Program-made: the position numbers and the translations under genes
From: Streptomyces aurantiogriseus
GTDB lineage: Bacteria; Actinomycetota; Actinomycetes; Streptomycetales; Streptomycetaceae
Length of the DNA stretch: 64,000 nt
Assembly: GCF_014649375.1 (NCBI RefSeq)
Contig: NZ_BMSX01000011.1
Span: forward strand, 62,001-126,000
Reading direction: 5' to 3'
Part shown: piece by piece, positions 7,801 through 16,232 of the stretch
Position numbering within the stretch: the stretch's first letter is position 1
Layout of the letters: every line of letters starts with the position of its first letter
Notes under the pieces: model-generated
Told to the model about the DNA's origin: nothing
The model's input: only the letters and a program-made list of their open reading frames with translations
Databases searched by the model: none

Positions 7801-7838
7801 GGGTGAACCCGCCCAACCCGTGGGGGTGAACCCGCCCA
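7801..7838. repeat. 15-base direct repeat in divergent promoter region
   Basis: GGGTGAACCCGCCCA occurs at 7801-7815 and again at 7824-7838, a 23-base period, between the divergent small-peptide/cupin genes and the aldehyde dehydrogenase. The spacing of about two helical turns fits a regulator binding one face of the DNA. No regulator gene adjoins, so the function is inferred from position only. Confidence 0.5.
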
Positions 7839-7926
7839 CCGAAGTCGCCGTAGTACGCGGCGCGAGGGGCGGGCCGGCCAAGCCGGTCGCCCCGCTCAGG
7901 GGCGAAAACCCACACCAGGAGCACCG

Positions 7927-9420
7927 ATGACGGACACGACCCTTCCCACCGCCAGGTTCACCTCGTACTCCCCGGTCACCGGGAAGCCGCTCGCCGAGTA
8001 CCCGGTCGAGGGGCCGGAGCAGATCGCCGAGGCCGTGCACCGGGCGCGGAGGGCCGCGGCTCGCTGGGCGGCGCTGCCGGCGGCGCGGCGCCGCGAGCAT
8101 CTGCTGCGGTGGAAACGGCGGTTGGCGTCCTCCATGGACACCGTCGTGGCGACCGTGTCCGCGGAGACGGGCAAGCTGCGGGGGGACGCCGAGCTGGAGA
8201 TGATCCTGGCTCTGGAGCATCTGTCCTGGGCCGCGCGCAACGCCGGCCGGGTGCTGCGCCGGCGCCGGATCCGTACGGGGCTGCTGGCCGTCAACCAGGG
8301 GGCGACGGTCGTCCACCGTCCGCTCGGTGTCATCGGTGTGATCGGGCCGTGGAACTACCCCGTCTTCACACCCGTGGGATCCATCGGTTACGCCCTCGCG
8401 GCCGGCAACGCCGTGGTGTTCAAGCCGTCCGAGTACACGCCGGGCACCGGCGTACTCCTGGCCGAACTCTTCGACGCGGCCGTGCCCGAGTACGCCGGTC
8501 TGTTCACCACTGTCACCGGTGCGGCCGCGACGGGCGAGGCACTGGCCCGGTCCCGCGTGGACAAGGTCGCCTTCACCGGCTCGCCGGGAACCGCGCGGAA
8601 GGTGATGGCCGTGTGCGCCGAGTCGCTCACGCCGTTGCTCGCCGAGTGCGGGGGCAAGGACGCCGTGATCGTCGCCGCCGACGCGGACCTCGACGCCGCC
8701 GCCGACGCCATCGTGTGGGGCGCGATGGCCAATGCCGGCCAGACCTGCGCGGGTGTCGAGCGGGTCTATGCCGTGCGGGAGGTGCACCAGGCCCTGTGCG
8801 ACAAGGTCGTTGAGCGGGCGGGCGCACTTCACCCCGGGGCGGGACCCGACGCGGCGTACGGCCCGATGACCATGCCGGGTCAGGCGGCCGTGGTGGAGCG
8901 GCACGTCAAGGAGGCGGTGGGAGCCGGAGCGCGGGCCGTGCTGGGCGGTGGGGAGCCGGTGTCGGCGGAGGGCGTCGGTCCAGTCGTCCTGGTCGACGTC
9001 CCGGAGCACTCGGCGGCCATGACGGAGGAGACCTTCGGGCCGACCGTCGCGATCAATTCCGTCGCCGACCTGTCCGAGGCGGTGCGGCGCGCCAACGCGT
9101 CACGGTACGCGCTCGGAGCCTCGGTCTTCACCCGCCGTCGGCGTGCCGGCGCTGTGGTGGCCTCCCAGCTGCGCGCCGGCGCCGTCTCCGTCAACTCGGT
9201 CCTGGGTTTCGCCGCAGTGCCCGCCCTCCCCTTCGGGGGTTCCGGAGACTCCGGCTTCGGACGCATCCACGGCGCGGACGGCCTGCGCGCCTTCACCGCG
9301 CCTCAGTCGGTCACGGTGCAGCGCTTCACCCCGCCGGTCAACCTGACCTCCTTCACGGCCCCCGCCGCGGCGAAGACCCGCGTCATCTCCCTCGTCCGCA
9401 CGCTCCATGAACGGCGCTGA
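7927..9420 (+). CDS. aldehyde dehydrogenase family protein
   Basis: A 497-residue NAD(P)-dependent aldehyde dehydrogenase. The cofactor-binding and catalytic landmarks are present: VIGPWNYPVFTPV, the general-base Glu in LAECGGKD (Glu240) and the nucleophile Cys274 in NAGQTCAGVERVY. The C-terminal PFGGSGDSGFGR loop is also conserved. It oxidises an aldehyde to the acid; the general sequence is close to broad-specificity succinate-semialdehyde or fatty-aldehyde types and the substrate cannot be assigned. The ATG is preceded by CAGGAG. It diverges from the cupin gene across a 150-base region with a direct repeat, so the two may share control. Confidence 0.9.
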   Translation: MTDTTLPTARFTSYSPVTGKPLAEYPVEGPEQIAEAVHRARRAAARWAALPAARRREHLLRWKRRLASSMDTVVATVSAETGKLRGDAELEMILALEHLSWAARNAGRVLRRRRIRTGLLAVNQGATVVHRPLGVIGVIGPWNYPVFTPVGSIGYALAAGNAVVFKPSEYTPGTGVLLAELFDAAVPEYAGLFTTVTGAAATGEALARSRVDKVAFTGSPGTARKVMAVCAESLTPLLAECGGKDAVIVAADADLDAAADAIVWGAMANAGQTCAGVERVYAVREVHQALCDKVVERAGALHPGAGPDAAYGPMTMPGQAAVVERHVKEAVGAGARAVLGGGEPVSAEGVGPVVLVDVPEHSAAMTEETFGPTVAINSVADLSEAVRRANASRYALGASVFTRRRRAGAVVASQLRAGAVSVNSVLGFAAVPALPFGGSGDSGFGRIHGADGLRAFTAPQSVTVQRFTPPVNLTSFTAPAAAKTRVISLVRTLHERR

Positions 9421-9581
9421 CGCATCGCCCGGCGACACGTGACTGCCCCGACGGACAGCCTCATTCAGCCACATGGCGCGCACTCACCCGGGCCCGGCGG
9501 GATCACATGCGAAGATCTTTCGAACATTGGTGATCCAGACGTCTGCGTCATCCGCACGGCGACGAACCGAGAGTGTCCTTG

Positions 9582-11648
9582 ATGAGTAGCGGAGAAGCCG
9601 GCTGTATAGGCGCCCGGTTACAAGAGGCACGAGACCGTGTCTTCGCAGGGCGGGCGGCCGAACTGGGCATCTTCCGCTCCGCTTTGGCCGGTGACGCGAA
9701 GGGTCTCGCCGTGCTCTACCTGCACGGCCCCGGCGGCATCGGCAAGTCGATGCTGCTGCGCCGCTTCGCCGCCGAGGCGCGGGCGGCGGGGCGGGACGTA
9801 CTGGAGGTCGACGGGCGGATCATCGAGCCCACGCCCGAGGCCTTCGAGACGGAGGCCGACGCGGTACTCACCGGCGACCGGGTCGTCCTGCTCATCGACA
9901 CCTTCGAGCGCTGTCAGGGGCTGGAGGGCTGGCTGCGGGACAGGTTCCTGACGCGGCTGCCGGTAGGGGCGCTGGTCGTCATCGCGGGACGCCAGGCGCC
10001 GGACGCGGGGTGGACCTACGATCCCGGCTGGGCGGGGCTGATGCGGACCGTCGCGCTGCGCAACCTGACCCCGGACGAAGCCGCGGCGTTCCTGGACGCC
10101 CGTGGAGTGCCGCGGCGGACGCACGACGCGCTGTTGGCCTTCACCGGTGGCCACCCCCTCGGCCTCGCGCTCGCGGCCGCCGTGGCGATCCAGGACGAAG
10201 AGAGCACCGCGGACTGGGAGCCCAGCCGGGATGTGGTCGAGACGCTGTTGCCGCAGCTGATCGGCGAGGTGCCCTCGCCGACGCACCGGCGGGCGCTGGA
10301 GGTGTGCGCTCACGCGTACGTGACCACGGAGACACTGCTGCGCGCCGTGCTCGGAGACGCCGCGGCGTCGACGTTCGCCTGGCTGCGCGGTCTGCCCTTC
10401 GTCGAGTCCGCCCGGAGCGGCCTGTTCCCGCACGACGTGGTCCGCGCGGCGTTGGAGGCGGACCTGCGCTGGCGTGATCCCGAAGGGTTCGCGGAGCTGC
10501 ACAGTCGGCTCCGCCGCCACCTGTTCGATCGGATACGGACGGTTCCGGAGAGCGGGATGCTGCCCGCCGTGGGCGAGTTCATGTACCTGTACCGGACCGA
10601 CCGCTACATGTCCGACTTCAACAGCTGGCGTGGTGAGGGTGAGTTGGTGCTGCTCCCGTGCGAACCGGCGGACCACCCCCTGGTCATCGCACTGGCGGCC
10701 GAAGTCGAAGGGGCGGAGTCGGCTGAGCTGGTCCGTTTCTGGTTGGGTCGGCAGCCGGAGGCCTTCCGCGTGTACCGGTCCACGCGGAGCGGTGAAAGCG
10801 TGGGATTCTCGGCCTGGCTGCGGCTCACCGAGCCGTACGGCGAGGATGTCGACCCGGTGATCGCGGCGGCCTGGAAGCACGCCCGCGGCACCGCCCCGCT
10901 CCGGGACGGCGAGCACATGGCCGTGTCCCGCTTCCACGTGACGTCGCCGGGCTACCCGAAGGTGTCGCCGGTCGAAGACCTCCATCAGTGGCGGTTCGTT
11001 GCCGAGGTCGCCCGCGCCGGGCCGCGCCTGGGGTGGTCGTACATAGCCATCAGAGCCGTGGAGTTCTGGCATCCCTACCTGACGAGCCTCGGCTTCGACA
11101 CGACCGTCGACCGGCCTCAGGTCGGCGAAGTCAGGTACATGGTGTTCGCCTGGGACTGGCGGGCGCAGCCCGTCTGGACGTGGGCGGAGCAGAAGACCCG
11201 TCTGATGCTGGCGCACGTACCCGGCGTACCCGGCACGCCCGATGAGGCCCCGGCCCCGACCAGACCCACCGAACTCACCGTGCTGTCCCGGCCTGAGTTC
11301 GACGCCGCCGTACGCGACGCGCTCCGCGCTCTGGGGCGGCCGGAGAAGCTCGCGGTGAACCCGCTGGCACGCAGCAGGCTGACCGTCGAGCACGGGGTCT
11401 CACTGCAGGACGTGCTGGCCCAGGCCGTACAAGCGCTGCACAAGGAGCGGAGCGGCGAGAAGTACCACCGTGCGGTGGCGACCACCTACCTGCGGGGCAG
11501 GACCACACAGGAAGCGGCCGCGGCACGGCTGGGGCTGCCGTTCGGTACGTACCGCAGGCATCTGGTGAGTGGGGTCGAGCGGGTCTGTGACGCGCTGTGG
11601 CGACTGGAGATCCACGGAGCGGACGGTGACGGGCACCGGTCGGCTTAG
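9582..11648 (+). CDS. STAND-type ATPase with GNAT-like middle and sigma4-like C-terminus (paralogue 1)
   Basis: A 688-residue protein. The N-terminus is a STAND/AAA_16 NTPase: Walker A GPGGIGKS (residues 49-56), Walker B VVLLIDTFE (101-109) and the GGHPLGLAL motif of STAND proteins. The middle (about 390-520) resembles a GNAT acetyltransferase fold, with the stretch DPVIAAAWKHA and a DWRAQPVW end. The last 60 residues contain TTQEAAAARLGLPFGTYRRH, which looks like sigma-70 region 4 or a similar HTH. Two paralogues lie within 14 kb. An NTP-driven transcriptional switch is a reasonable inference, but no target is visible. The ATG at 9582 has GAGAG nine bases upstream; a GTG at 9573 is also in frame. 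Confidence 0.8.
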   Translation: MSSGEAGCIGARLQEARDRVFAGRAAELGIFRSALAGDAKGLAVLYLHGPGGIGKSMLLRRFAAEARAAGRDVLEVDGRIIEPTPEAFETEADAVLTGDRVVLLIDTFERCQGLEGWLRDRFLTRLPVGALVVIAGRQAPDAGWTYDPGWAGLMRTVALRNLTPDEAAAFLDARGVPRRTHDALLAFTGGHPLGLALAAAVAIQDEESTADWEPSRDVVETLLPQLIGEVPSPTHRRALEVCAHAYVTTETLLRAVLGDAAASTFAWLRGLPFVESARSGLFPHDVVRAALEADLRWRDPEGFAELHSRLRRHLFDRIRTVPESGMLPAVGEFMYLYRTDRYMSDFNSWRGEGELVLLPCEPADHPLVIALAAEVEGAESAELVRFWLGRQPEAFRVYRSTRSGESVGFSAWLRLTEPYGEDVDPVIAAAWKHARGTAPLRDGEHMAVSRFHVTSPGYPKVSPVEDLHQWRFVAEVARAGPRLGWSYIAIRAVEFWHPYLTSLGFDTTVDRPQVGEVRYMVFAWDWRAQPVWTWAEQKTRLMLAHVPGVPGTPDEAPAPTRPTELTVLSRPEFDAAVRDALRALGRPEKLAVNPLARSRLTVEHGVSLQDVLAQAVQALHKERSGEKYHRAVATTYLRGRTTQEAAAARLGLPFGTYRRHLVSGVERVCDALWRLEIHGADGDGHRSA

Positions 11649-11696
11649 GAAGCAGTGGGGCGAGGCGCTGCGCGACCCGGTGACGCAGCCGGTCCG

Positions 11697-12284
11697 TCAG
11701 GCGGCGGCATCCAGGACGCCGCGGTTCACCAGGGCACTCCTGAGCGCCCTGATGGCGTAGTACGAACGGGATTTCACCGTACCCGGAGGGACCCCCAGGT
11801 GCTTCGCGGCATCGGCCACGCTGTATCTGGAGTAGTGCATGAGCCTGATGACCTCCTTGTGCTGCGTGCTCAGTTCCCGCAGGGCGTGGGTGACCACCTG
11901 TGCGGTGAGCAGCCGGTCGATCTGGTCGGCCACCGGGATCTCCGGGCGCTCCACCGCCGGCACCTCCGTCGGGCGTATCTGCCGTGCCCGGTGGTGATCG
12001 ATCACCAGGTTGCGTACGACGGTGAAGACCCAGGGGCGGGCTTCGTGCGCGTTCCGCAGGACCTTCGCATGGTTCCACGCCCTGGCTGCCGCCTCCTGGA
12101 CGATGTCCTCCGCCTGGTGCCAGTCGCCTCCCAGGAGCCGGGAGGCGTACCGCAGCAGATCGGTGCCGTGCCGTTCGTACAGTTCCCGGACGAATGTCTC
12201 GCAGTCGGAGCCCTCGGGTGCCGGCTGCGGCAGTGATGAGCGCGGCTCGGCGGAAGAGCCGACGGCATCCGTGGTGCACCTCAT
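11697..12284 (-). CDS. ECF-type RNA polymerase sigma factor
   Basis: A 195-residue sigma-70-family protein with region 2 (RYASRLLGGDWHQAEDIVQE, around residues 47-66, then RPWVFTVVRNLVIDHHRAR) and region 4 (YSVADAAKHLGVPPGTVKSR). This is the two-domain layout of extracytoplasmic-function sigma factors. The ATG at 12284 was chosen because the long upstream extension lacks coding character. No anti-sigma factor with a zinc-binding HxxxCxxC motif adjoins, which is unusual; regulation may be transcriptional or via a remote partner. It converges on the first STAND gene (47 bases between stops) and diverges from the lipase gene. Confidence 0.87.
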   Translation of the reverse strand: MRCTTDAVGSSAEPRSSLPQPAPEGSDCETFVRELYERHGTDLLRYASRLLGGDWHQAEDIVQEAAARAWNHAKVLRNAHEARPWVFTVVRNLVIDHHRARQIRPTEVPAVERPEIPVADQIDRLLTAQVVTHALRELSTQHKEVIRLMHYSRYSVADAAKHLGVPPGTVKSRSYYAIRALRSALVNRGVLDAAA

Positions 12285-12595
12285 GTCTCGGAGTCCTTGT
12301 GATCGAAGATGTGGCTGTCGCGTCTCCACGCTGTGCGTGGCGTGATCACGCTCGTGGACAGGGCTTGGCCGGAGCTTGTCGTCGGATTGCCGCGGGCGCG
12401 CAGGTGGCGCCGCCCGGCCACCACAAGGTTGAAGTGACCGGCTTTCAGCCGCTGGAGCGCATCGTGACGCACGGTGAACCGATGCCTCGCACTCCTCGTT
12501 GAGCCACTTCGGGAGCATCCGCGGCCGGCCTACGAGGCGCCGCGTCCCTCCATCCCGTTCGACGAGAAAGCAGAGGCGTTGTGGAAGATTTCGGA
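12285..12595. other. divergent intergenic region, sigma factor / lipase
   Basis: These 311 bases separate two divergent starts and must hold both promoters. Short frames are present but none has a ribosome-binding site or sustained codon bias. I see no clear palindrome or promoter hexamers. Confidence 0.4.
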
Positions 12596-13510
12596 ATGAC
12601 GCATTCCCCGAGCAGGCCGGTACGGAAGTGCCGTGCGGTCGCAGGAGCCGCCGTCGCCTCGGCCGCTCTGCTCTCCCTGTGCGCGCCCACCGCGACGGCC
12701 CAGAACGCGGCGATCACCTCGGCCGACGGCCCGAACTACGTCGCGCTCGGTGACTCCTACGCCTCGGGTGCCGGGCTGGCCGGGGTGAAGGACGAGGAGT
12801 GCGACCGCACCACCGGCAGCTACGCCGGCCTCATCGCCGGGACGGACGCGGTCAAGGGGCTGAACCGCGCTTTCAAGGATGTCACCTGCAGCGGTGCGAC
12901 CACCCGCAGCATCTGGAACCACCAGGGCACCAAGCCTCCCCAGGCCAATGCCCTCACCGCCAACACCAAGCTCGTCACGCTGACTTTGGGCGGCAACGAC
13001 GTCGGCTTCACGGAAATACTCGCCAAGTGCTGGAGCGTCGCAGCATCCGATCCGGATGGCAGCCCCTGCAAGGAGTCCTACAGGCCGGGCGGCAAGGACG
13101 TACTGGGCGAGCGCATCAACACCATGGAGGGTCGCATCCGCGAGGTGCTCAAGGACGTCAGACGACGCAGCCCGGACGCCAAGGTGATCGTCGTCGGTTA
13201 CCCCGCGCTGTTCCCGGACAACGGAGTCCGCTGCCCGGAAGTGCCGTTCGCCCAGGGTGACTTCGCCTTCCTCCGCGACATGACGAAGAAGGTCAACCGG
13301 GCGCTGGAACGCCAGGCGGTGGCCGGCGGCGTCGGTATGTCCTTCGCGGACACCTACACGCCGACCGTCGGACACGACATGTGCCAGCCCCGCGAGCGAC
13401 GCTGGTTCGAGTCCCTGACACCCGCCGCCAACACCCTGGCCGCGCATCCCAACGCCTCCGGCCAGTTCGCGATGGCCGTGGTGGCCTACGGGCAGATCGT
13501 CAAGCCGTAG
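12596..13510 (+). CDS. secreted SGNH/GDSL-family lipase or esterase
   Basis: A 304-residue secreted hydrolase. Residues 1-36 form a Sec signal peptide: basic start, hydrophobic AVAGAAVASAALLSLCA and a cleavage site near TATAQNA. The SGNH blocks are visible: GDSYASG with the catalytic Ser, the Gly and Asn blocks (GGND in LTLGGNDVGF), and the C-terminal His in AAHPNASGQ. Six cysteines could form three disulfides, as in Streptomyces extracellular lipases of this group. It would hydrolyse lipid or acyl esters outside the cell. The ATG at 12596 has GGAAG eight bases upstream; an in-frame GTG at 12581 would add five residues. A strong hairpin follows the stop. Confidence 0.88.
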   Translation: MTHSPSRPVRKCRAVAGAAVASAALLSLCAPTATAQNAAITSADGPNYVALGDSYASGAGLAGVKDEECDRTTGSYAGLIAGTDAVKGLNRAFKDVTCSGATTRSIWNHQGTKPPQANALTANTKLVTLTLGGNDVGFTEILAKCWSVAASDPDGSPCKESYRPGGKDVLGERINTMEGRIREVLKDVRRRSPDAKVIVVGYPALFPDNGVRCPEVPFAQGDFAFLRDMTKKVNRALERQAVAGGVGMSFADTYTPTVGHDMCQPRERRWFESLTPAANTLAAHPNASGQFAMAVVAYGQIVKP

Positions 13511-13517
13511 CGTCATG

Positions 13518-13554
13518 CCAACCCGTCGGCGCTGATCCAGCACCGACGGGTTGG
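13518..13554. terminator. hairpin terminator after lipase gene
   Basis: Arms CCAACCCGTCGGCGCT and AGCACCGACGGGTTGG pair over 16 positions with one mismatch around a five-base loop, starting seven bases after the lipase stop. It has no T-tract. It also faces the SARP gene coming from the right, so it may stop both. Confidence 0.75.
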
Positions 13555-13673
13555 CCGCGAGGCAACTTCTCCGGCGCCGCTCCGAGGGCGGGTCCTGCCC
13601 ACCACGCAGCCGTGCCGGAGGCAGCGGGAGACTCCTGCGCTGCCGTTCCGACCGCCGCTACGGGGCCCGGTGT

Positions 13674-15959
13674 TCAGGCACGTCGCACCGGCAGGTGGAC
13701 AACGTTGTTCTCCCCGGTGGCAGCGCCGTCGGACCCGCCCCGAGAGCGCCTCGTGGCACCGCTCCTCTGCCACTCCCCCGTGCTCCTTCCGCGCCCGGAC
13801 GCAGGGCCCGCGAGAGCACGGGCCAGCCACTCACGGGCCTCGTCCACGTCATTCCGCTTCAGGCACGCGTAGCCGGCCTGCAGTGCGGCCTGGGAAAGAT
13901 CGCGCTCATCGACGAGTGGCCCCGCCGCGACGGCATGCTCGGCGACGGCTTCGACGCTGCTCCCGGGCCGGGCGGCCAGCACCCGGTACACCGTCGCGTG
14001 CACCTCGTGGCTGCGCGCGCGGCTCAGGCCCGCCCTCAGCACCTCACGGACCAGCCCGCAGGAGAAGCGGTACGCCCCGGGCTCCCGCGGTGTGCCGCCG
14101 GCGGACCACGTCACAAGACCCACCTCCACGGCGACGTCCAGGCCGGAAAGTACGGCTGCCCTCGGAAGCGAGGCCATCACCGCCAGTTCCGGCACGTCCA
14201 GCTCCTCTCCGGTCACGGCGGCGATCTCCAGCACCTGCCGCACTTCCGGAGCGAGCGCCCGCAGCCGGGCCCGGACAACGGAGGTCACGGCGGCCGGGAT
14301 CGTGAGCCGCGGGCCCGCGCGCCGAGCCGCGGGCAGACGCAGCAGTTCGGCGAGGAAGAACGCGTTGCCACCGGTCAACTGATGCAACGCGGCTGCTTCC
14401 GACCGCGGATCGTCGACGGCGGCACCGGCGCCGCCGGTATCCCCGTTCGACCGGAGCAGCCCGGCGATGTCCTCGGGGGTCAGTGGCTGCAGTTCGAAGC
14501 GTTCCGCGTCGCACCGGGCAAGAGTCGCCAGCAGTTCCTCGGTGCCGGGTTCGTCGCCGGGGTTCACGGCGCACACGACGAGCAACGGCCTGTCCCGTAC
14601 GAGTGCGGCACGGGAGGCGAGTTCGTTCATGACCACCGGGGTGGCGCCCTGAACATCGTCGATCAGGCAGAGTACGGGGCGGCTGCCCTCGACCTCGTTC
14701 GTATCCGGCTTGCCGTGCTCGCTCCCGGGCAGGTTCTGGTGCCCGCCCTCGTCTGCGGCAAGGCACCCCAGGCTCCGCGTGACCGGGGTTCTCCCTGCCG
14801 CGAGCGGGGCTTGGCGCTTCTTCGGGTGGCGGACCCACCGCACCTCGAACCCGCGCTGCTCGGCCTCGGCACCGAGCGCCTCCAGCAGACGTGTCTTGCC
14901 GGTACCCGCTCGTCCCGACACCACCGCCCACCTGGTGCTGCCGGCGCGTGCGGCGGACAGCAACCCGGTCAGCCGGGTCAGTTCGGCCTCGCGTCCGGCC
15001 AGGCGTACCCGGCCGGGGGAAGCGGTCCGGTCCGTCACGTCGGACGCCGGAGCGAGGCGCACACTCGCCCGTGCGGCGGGCTGCAGGGCACCGGTGTCAT
15101 GCCGGAGGACGGCCATGTGCACCCGTTGCAACGCGGGCCCAGGATCCGTGCCGAGATCCTCTGCGAGCAGACGGCGGACGGCCTCGAAACGACGTAGCGC
15201 CTCGCCCGCACGCCCTGCCAGATAGAGACCACGGAGCAGCACGGCCCAGGACGCCTCGCGCAGCGGATTCCCGCTGACGATCTCCTCGGCGACCGCAAGG
15301 GACCGCGTGATCTCTCCTTCCTCCAGCAGCAGACCGGCCTGAAGTTCCCTGGCGGACCATCGAAGCTCCGAGAGCCGGTTCGTCTCGCGCTGCACGAAGA
15401 GTCTTCCGTCCGCGTCGGCGTACGGCCGGCCGCGCCACAGAGAGAGTGCTTTCTCCGTCTCCGCGCGTGCCTGGGCCCACTTCCTTTCCCTCGCGAGCTC
15501 ATGGGCGTACTGGACGGCGTCCTCGAACAGCCCGGCGTCCCGCTGCTCACGAGTGACGTGCAGCGCGTAGCCCGCCGCGGTGTAGGTGAGCATGCCGGTC
15601 CCGGACTCCGGGAACACCGCCAGCGCAGAGCGGAGCCTGCTGATGTGGGCGCGCAGGGAGGACAGTGCCGCGCTCGGCGGCCGTCCTTCCCACAGGTCTT
15701 CGCAGAGACGTTCGACCGATACCGGCCAGCCGTCCTCGGTGAGCAGCCGCAGGAGGAGTACCCGCCGCTGCGGCGGCCCGAGCGCCACCGGACCCGTGGG
15801 CCCGTTGACCTCCAACGCACCCAGCAGGCCGAAGGACCATGCCCCGGAAGGTCGGCCGTGCGCGGCCCGCCCCTGCTCGGCTGCCCGGTGGCCAACTGCC
15901 TCCTGCCGCACACCCTTTGCAACGGTATGCCCTTGCCTCCCTGGGCAGGTCGTGGTCAT
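13674..15959 (-). CDS. AfsR/SARP-family transcriptional regulator with AAA domain
   Basis: A 761-residue regulator. The N-terminus has an OmpR-like winged helix (FGLLGALEVNGPTGPVALGP, then RRVLLLRLLTEDGWPVSVER) followed by a bacterial transcriptional activator domain (BTAD, around residues 115-265), the pair that defines SARPs. A STAND/AAA_16 ATPase follows, with Walker A SGRAGTGKTRLLEAL and a divergent Walker B PVLCLIDDVQG. No C-terminal LuxR HTH or long TPR array is present, so it is shorter than AfsR. The start at 15959 has CAGGAG eight bases upstream; a GTG at 15998 is less likely. Such proteins usually activate secondary-metabolite genes; the target is not obvious here. It diverges from the Ser/Thr kinase gene, an AfsK/AfsR-like pairing. 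Confidence 0.85.
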   Translation of the reverse strand: MTTTCPGRQGHTVAKGVRQEAVGHRAAEQGRAAHGRPSGAWSFGLLGALEVNGPTGPVALGPPQRRVLLLRLLTEDGWPVSVERLCEDLWEGRPPSAALSSLRAHISRLRSALAVFPESGTGMLTYTAAGYALHVTREQRDAGLFEDAVQYAHELARERKWAQARAETEKALSLWRGRPYADADGRLFVQRETNRLSELRWSARELQAGLLLEEGEITRSLAVAEEIVSGNPLREASWAVLLRGLYLAGRAGEALRRFEAVRRLLAEDLGTDPGPALQRVHMAVLRHDTGALQPAARASVRLAPASDVTDRTASPGRVRLAGREAELTRLTGLLSAARAGSTRWAVVSGRAGTGKTRLLEALGAEAEQRGFEVRWVRHPKKRQAPLAAGRTPVTRSLGCLAADEGGHQNLPGSEHGKPDTNEVEGSRPVLCLIDDVQGATPVVMNELASRAALVRDRPLLVVCAVNPGDEPGTEELLATLARCDAERFELQPLTPEDIAGLLRSNGDTGGAGAAVDDPRSEAAALHQLTGGNAFFLAELLRLPAARRAGPRLTIPAAVTSVVRARLRALAPEVRQVLEIAAVTGEELDVPELAVMASLPRAAVLSGLDVAVEVGLVTWSAGGTPREPGAYRFSCGLVREVLRAGLSRARSHEVHATVYRVLAARPGSSVEAVAEHAVAAGPLVDERDLSQAALQAGYACLKRNDVDEAREWLARALAGPASGRGRSTGEWQRSGATRRSRGGSDGAATGENNVVHLPVRRA

Positions 15960-16232
15960 CTGCACTGCTCCTGTCTCGCGTGACGCCGTGCTGCTCACGC
16001 TGCCGCAGACAACTGCCCACCTTGAAGCCCACCCACCTGCCCAGTACTGCTCACCGGCCCTGGAAAGCCGGACCGCTGCCCCGCGTCGGCCCCGCGCCGC
16101 CTGTCACGCACAGCGATGAACCCCGTACGGAACACGGCCGTTGCTTGCATGACGGGTGGGACGGCCGCGCGGCTGCACCGTATGTGCCGTCCTTGGCCGA
16201 ATCGGCCCTGCAGCAGCGGAAAGGAAACCACA

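Noticed and set aside
7210..9009. A 599-codon minus-strand frame joining the cupin to sequence under the aldehyde dehydrogenase
   Set aside because: Only the last 135 codons have coding character; the rest is antisense to the dehydrogenase.
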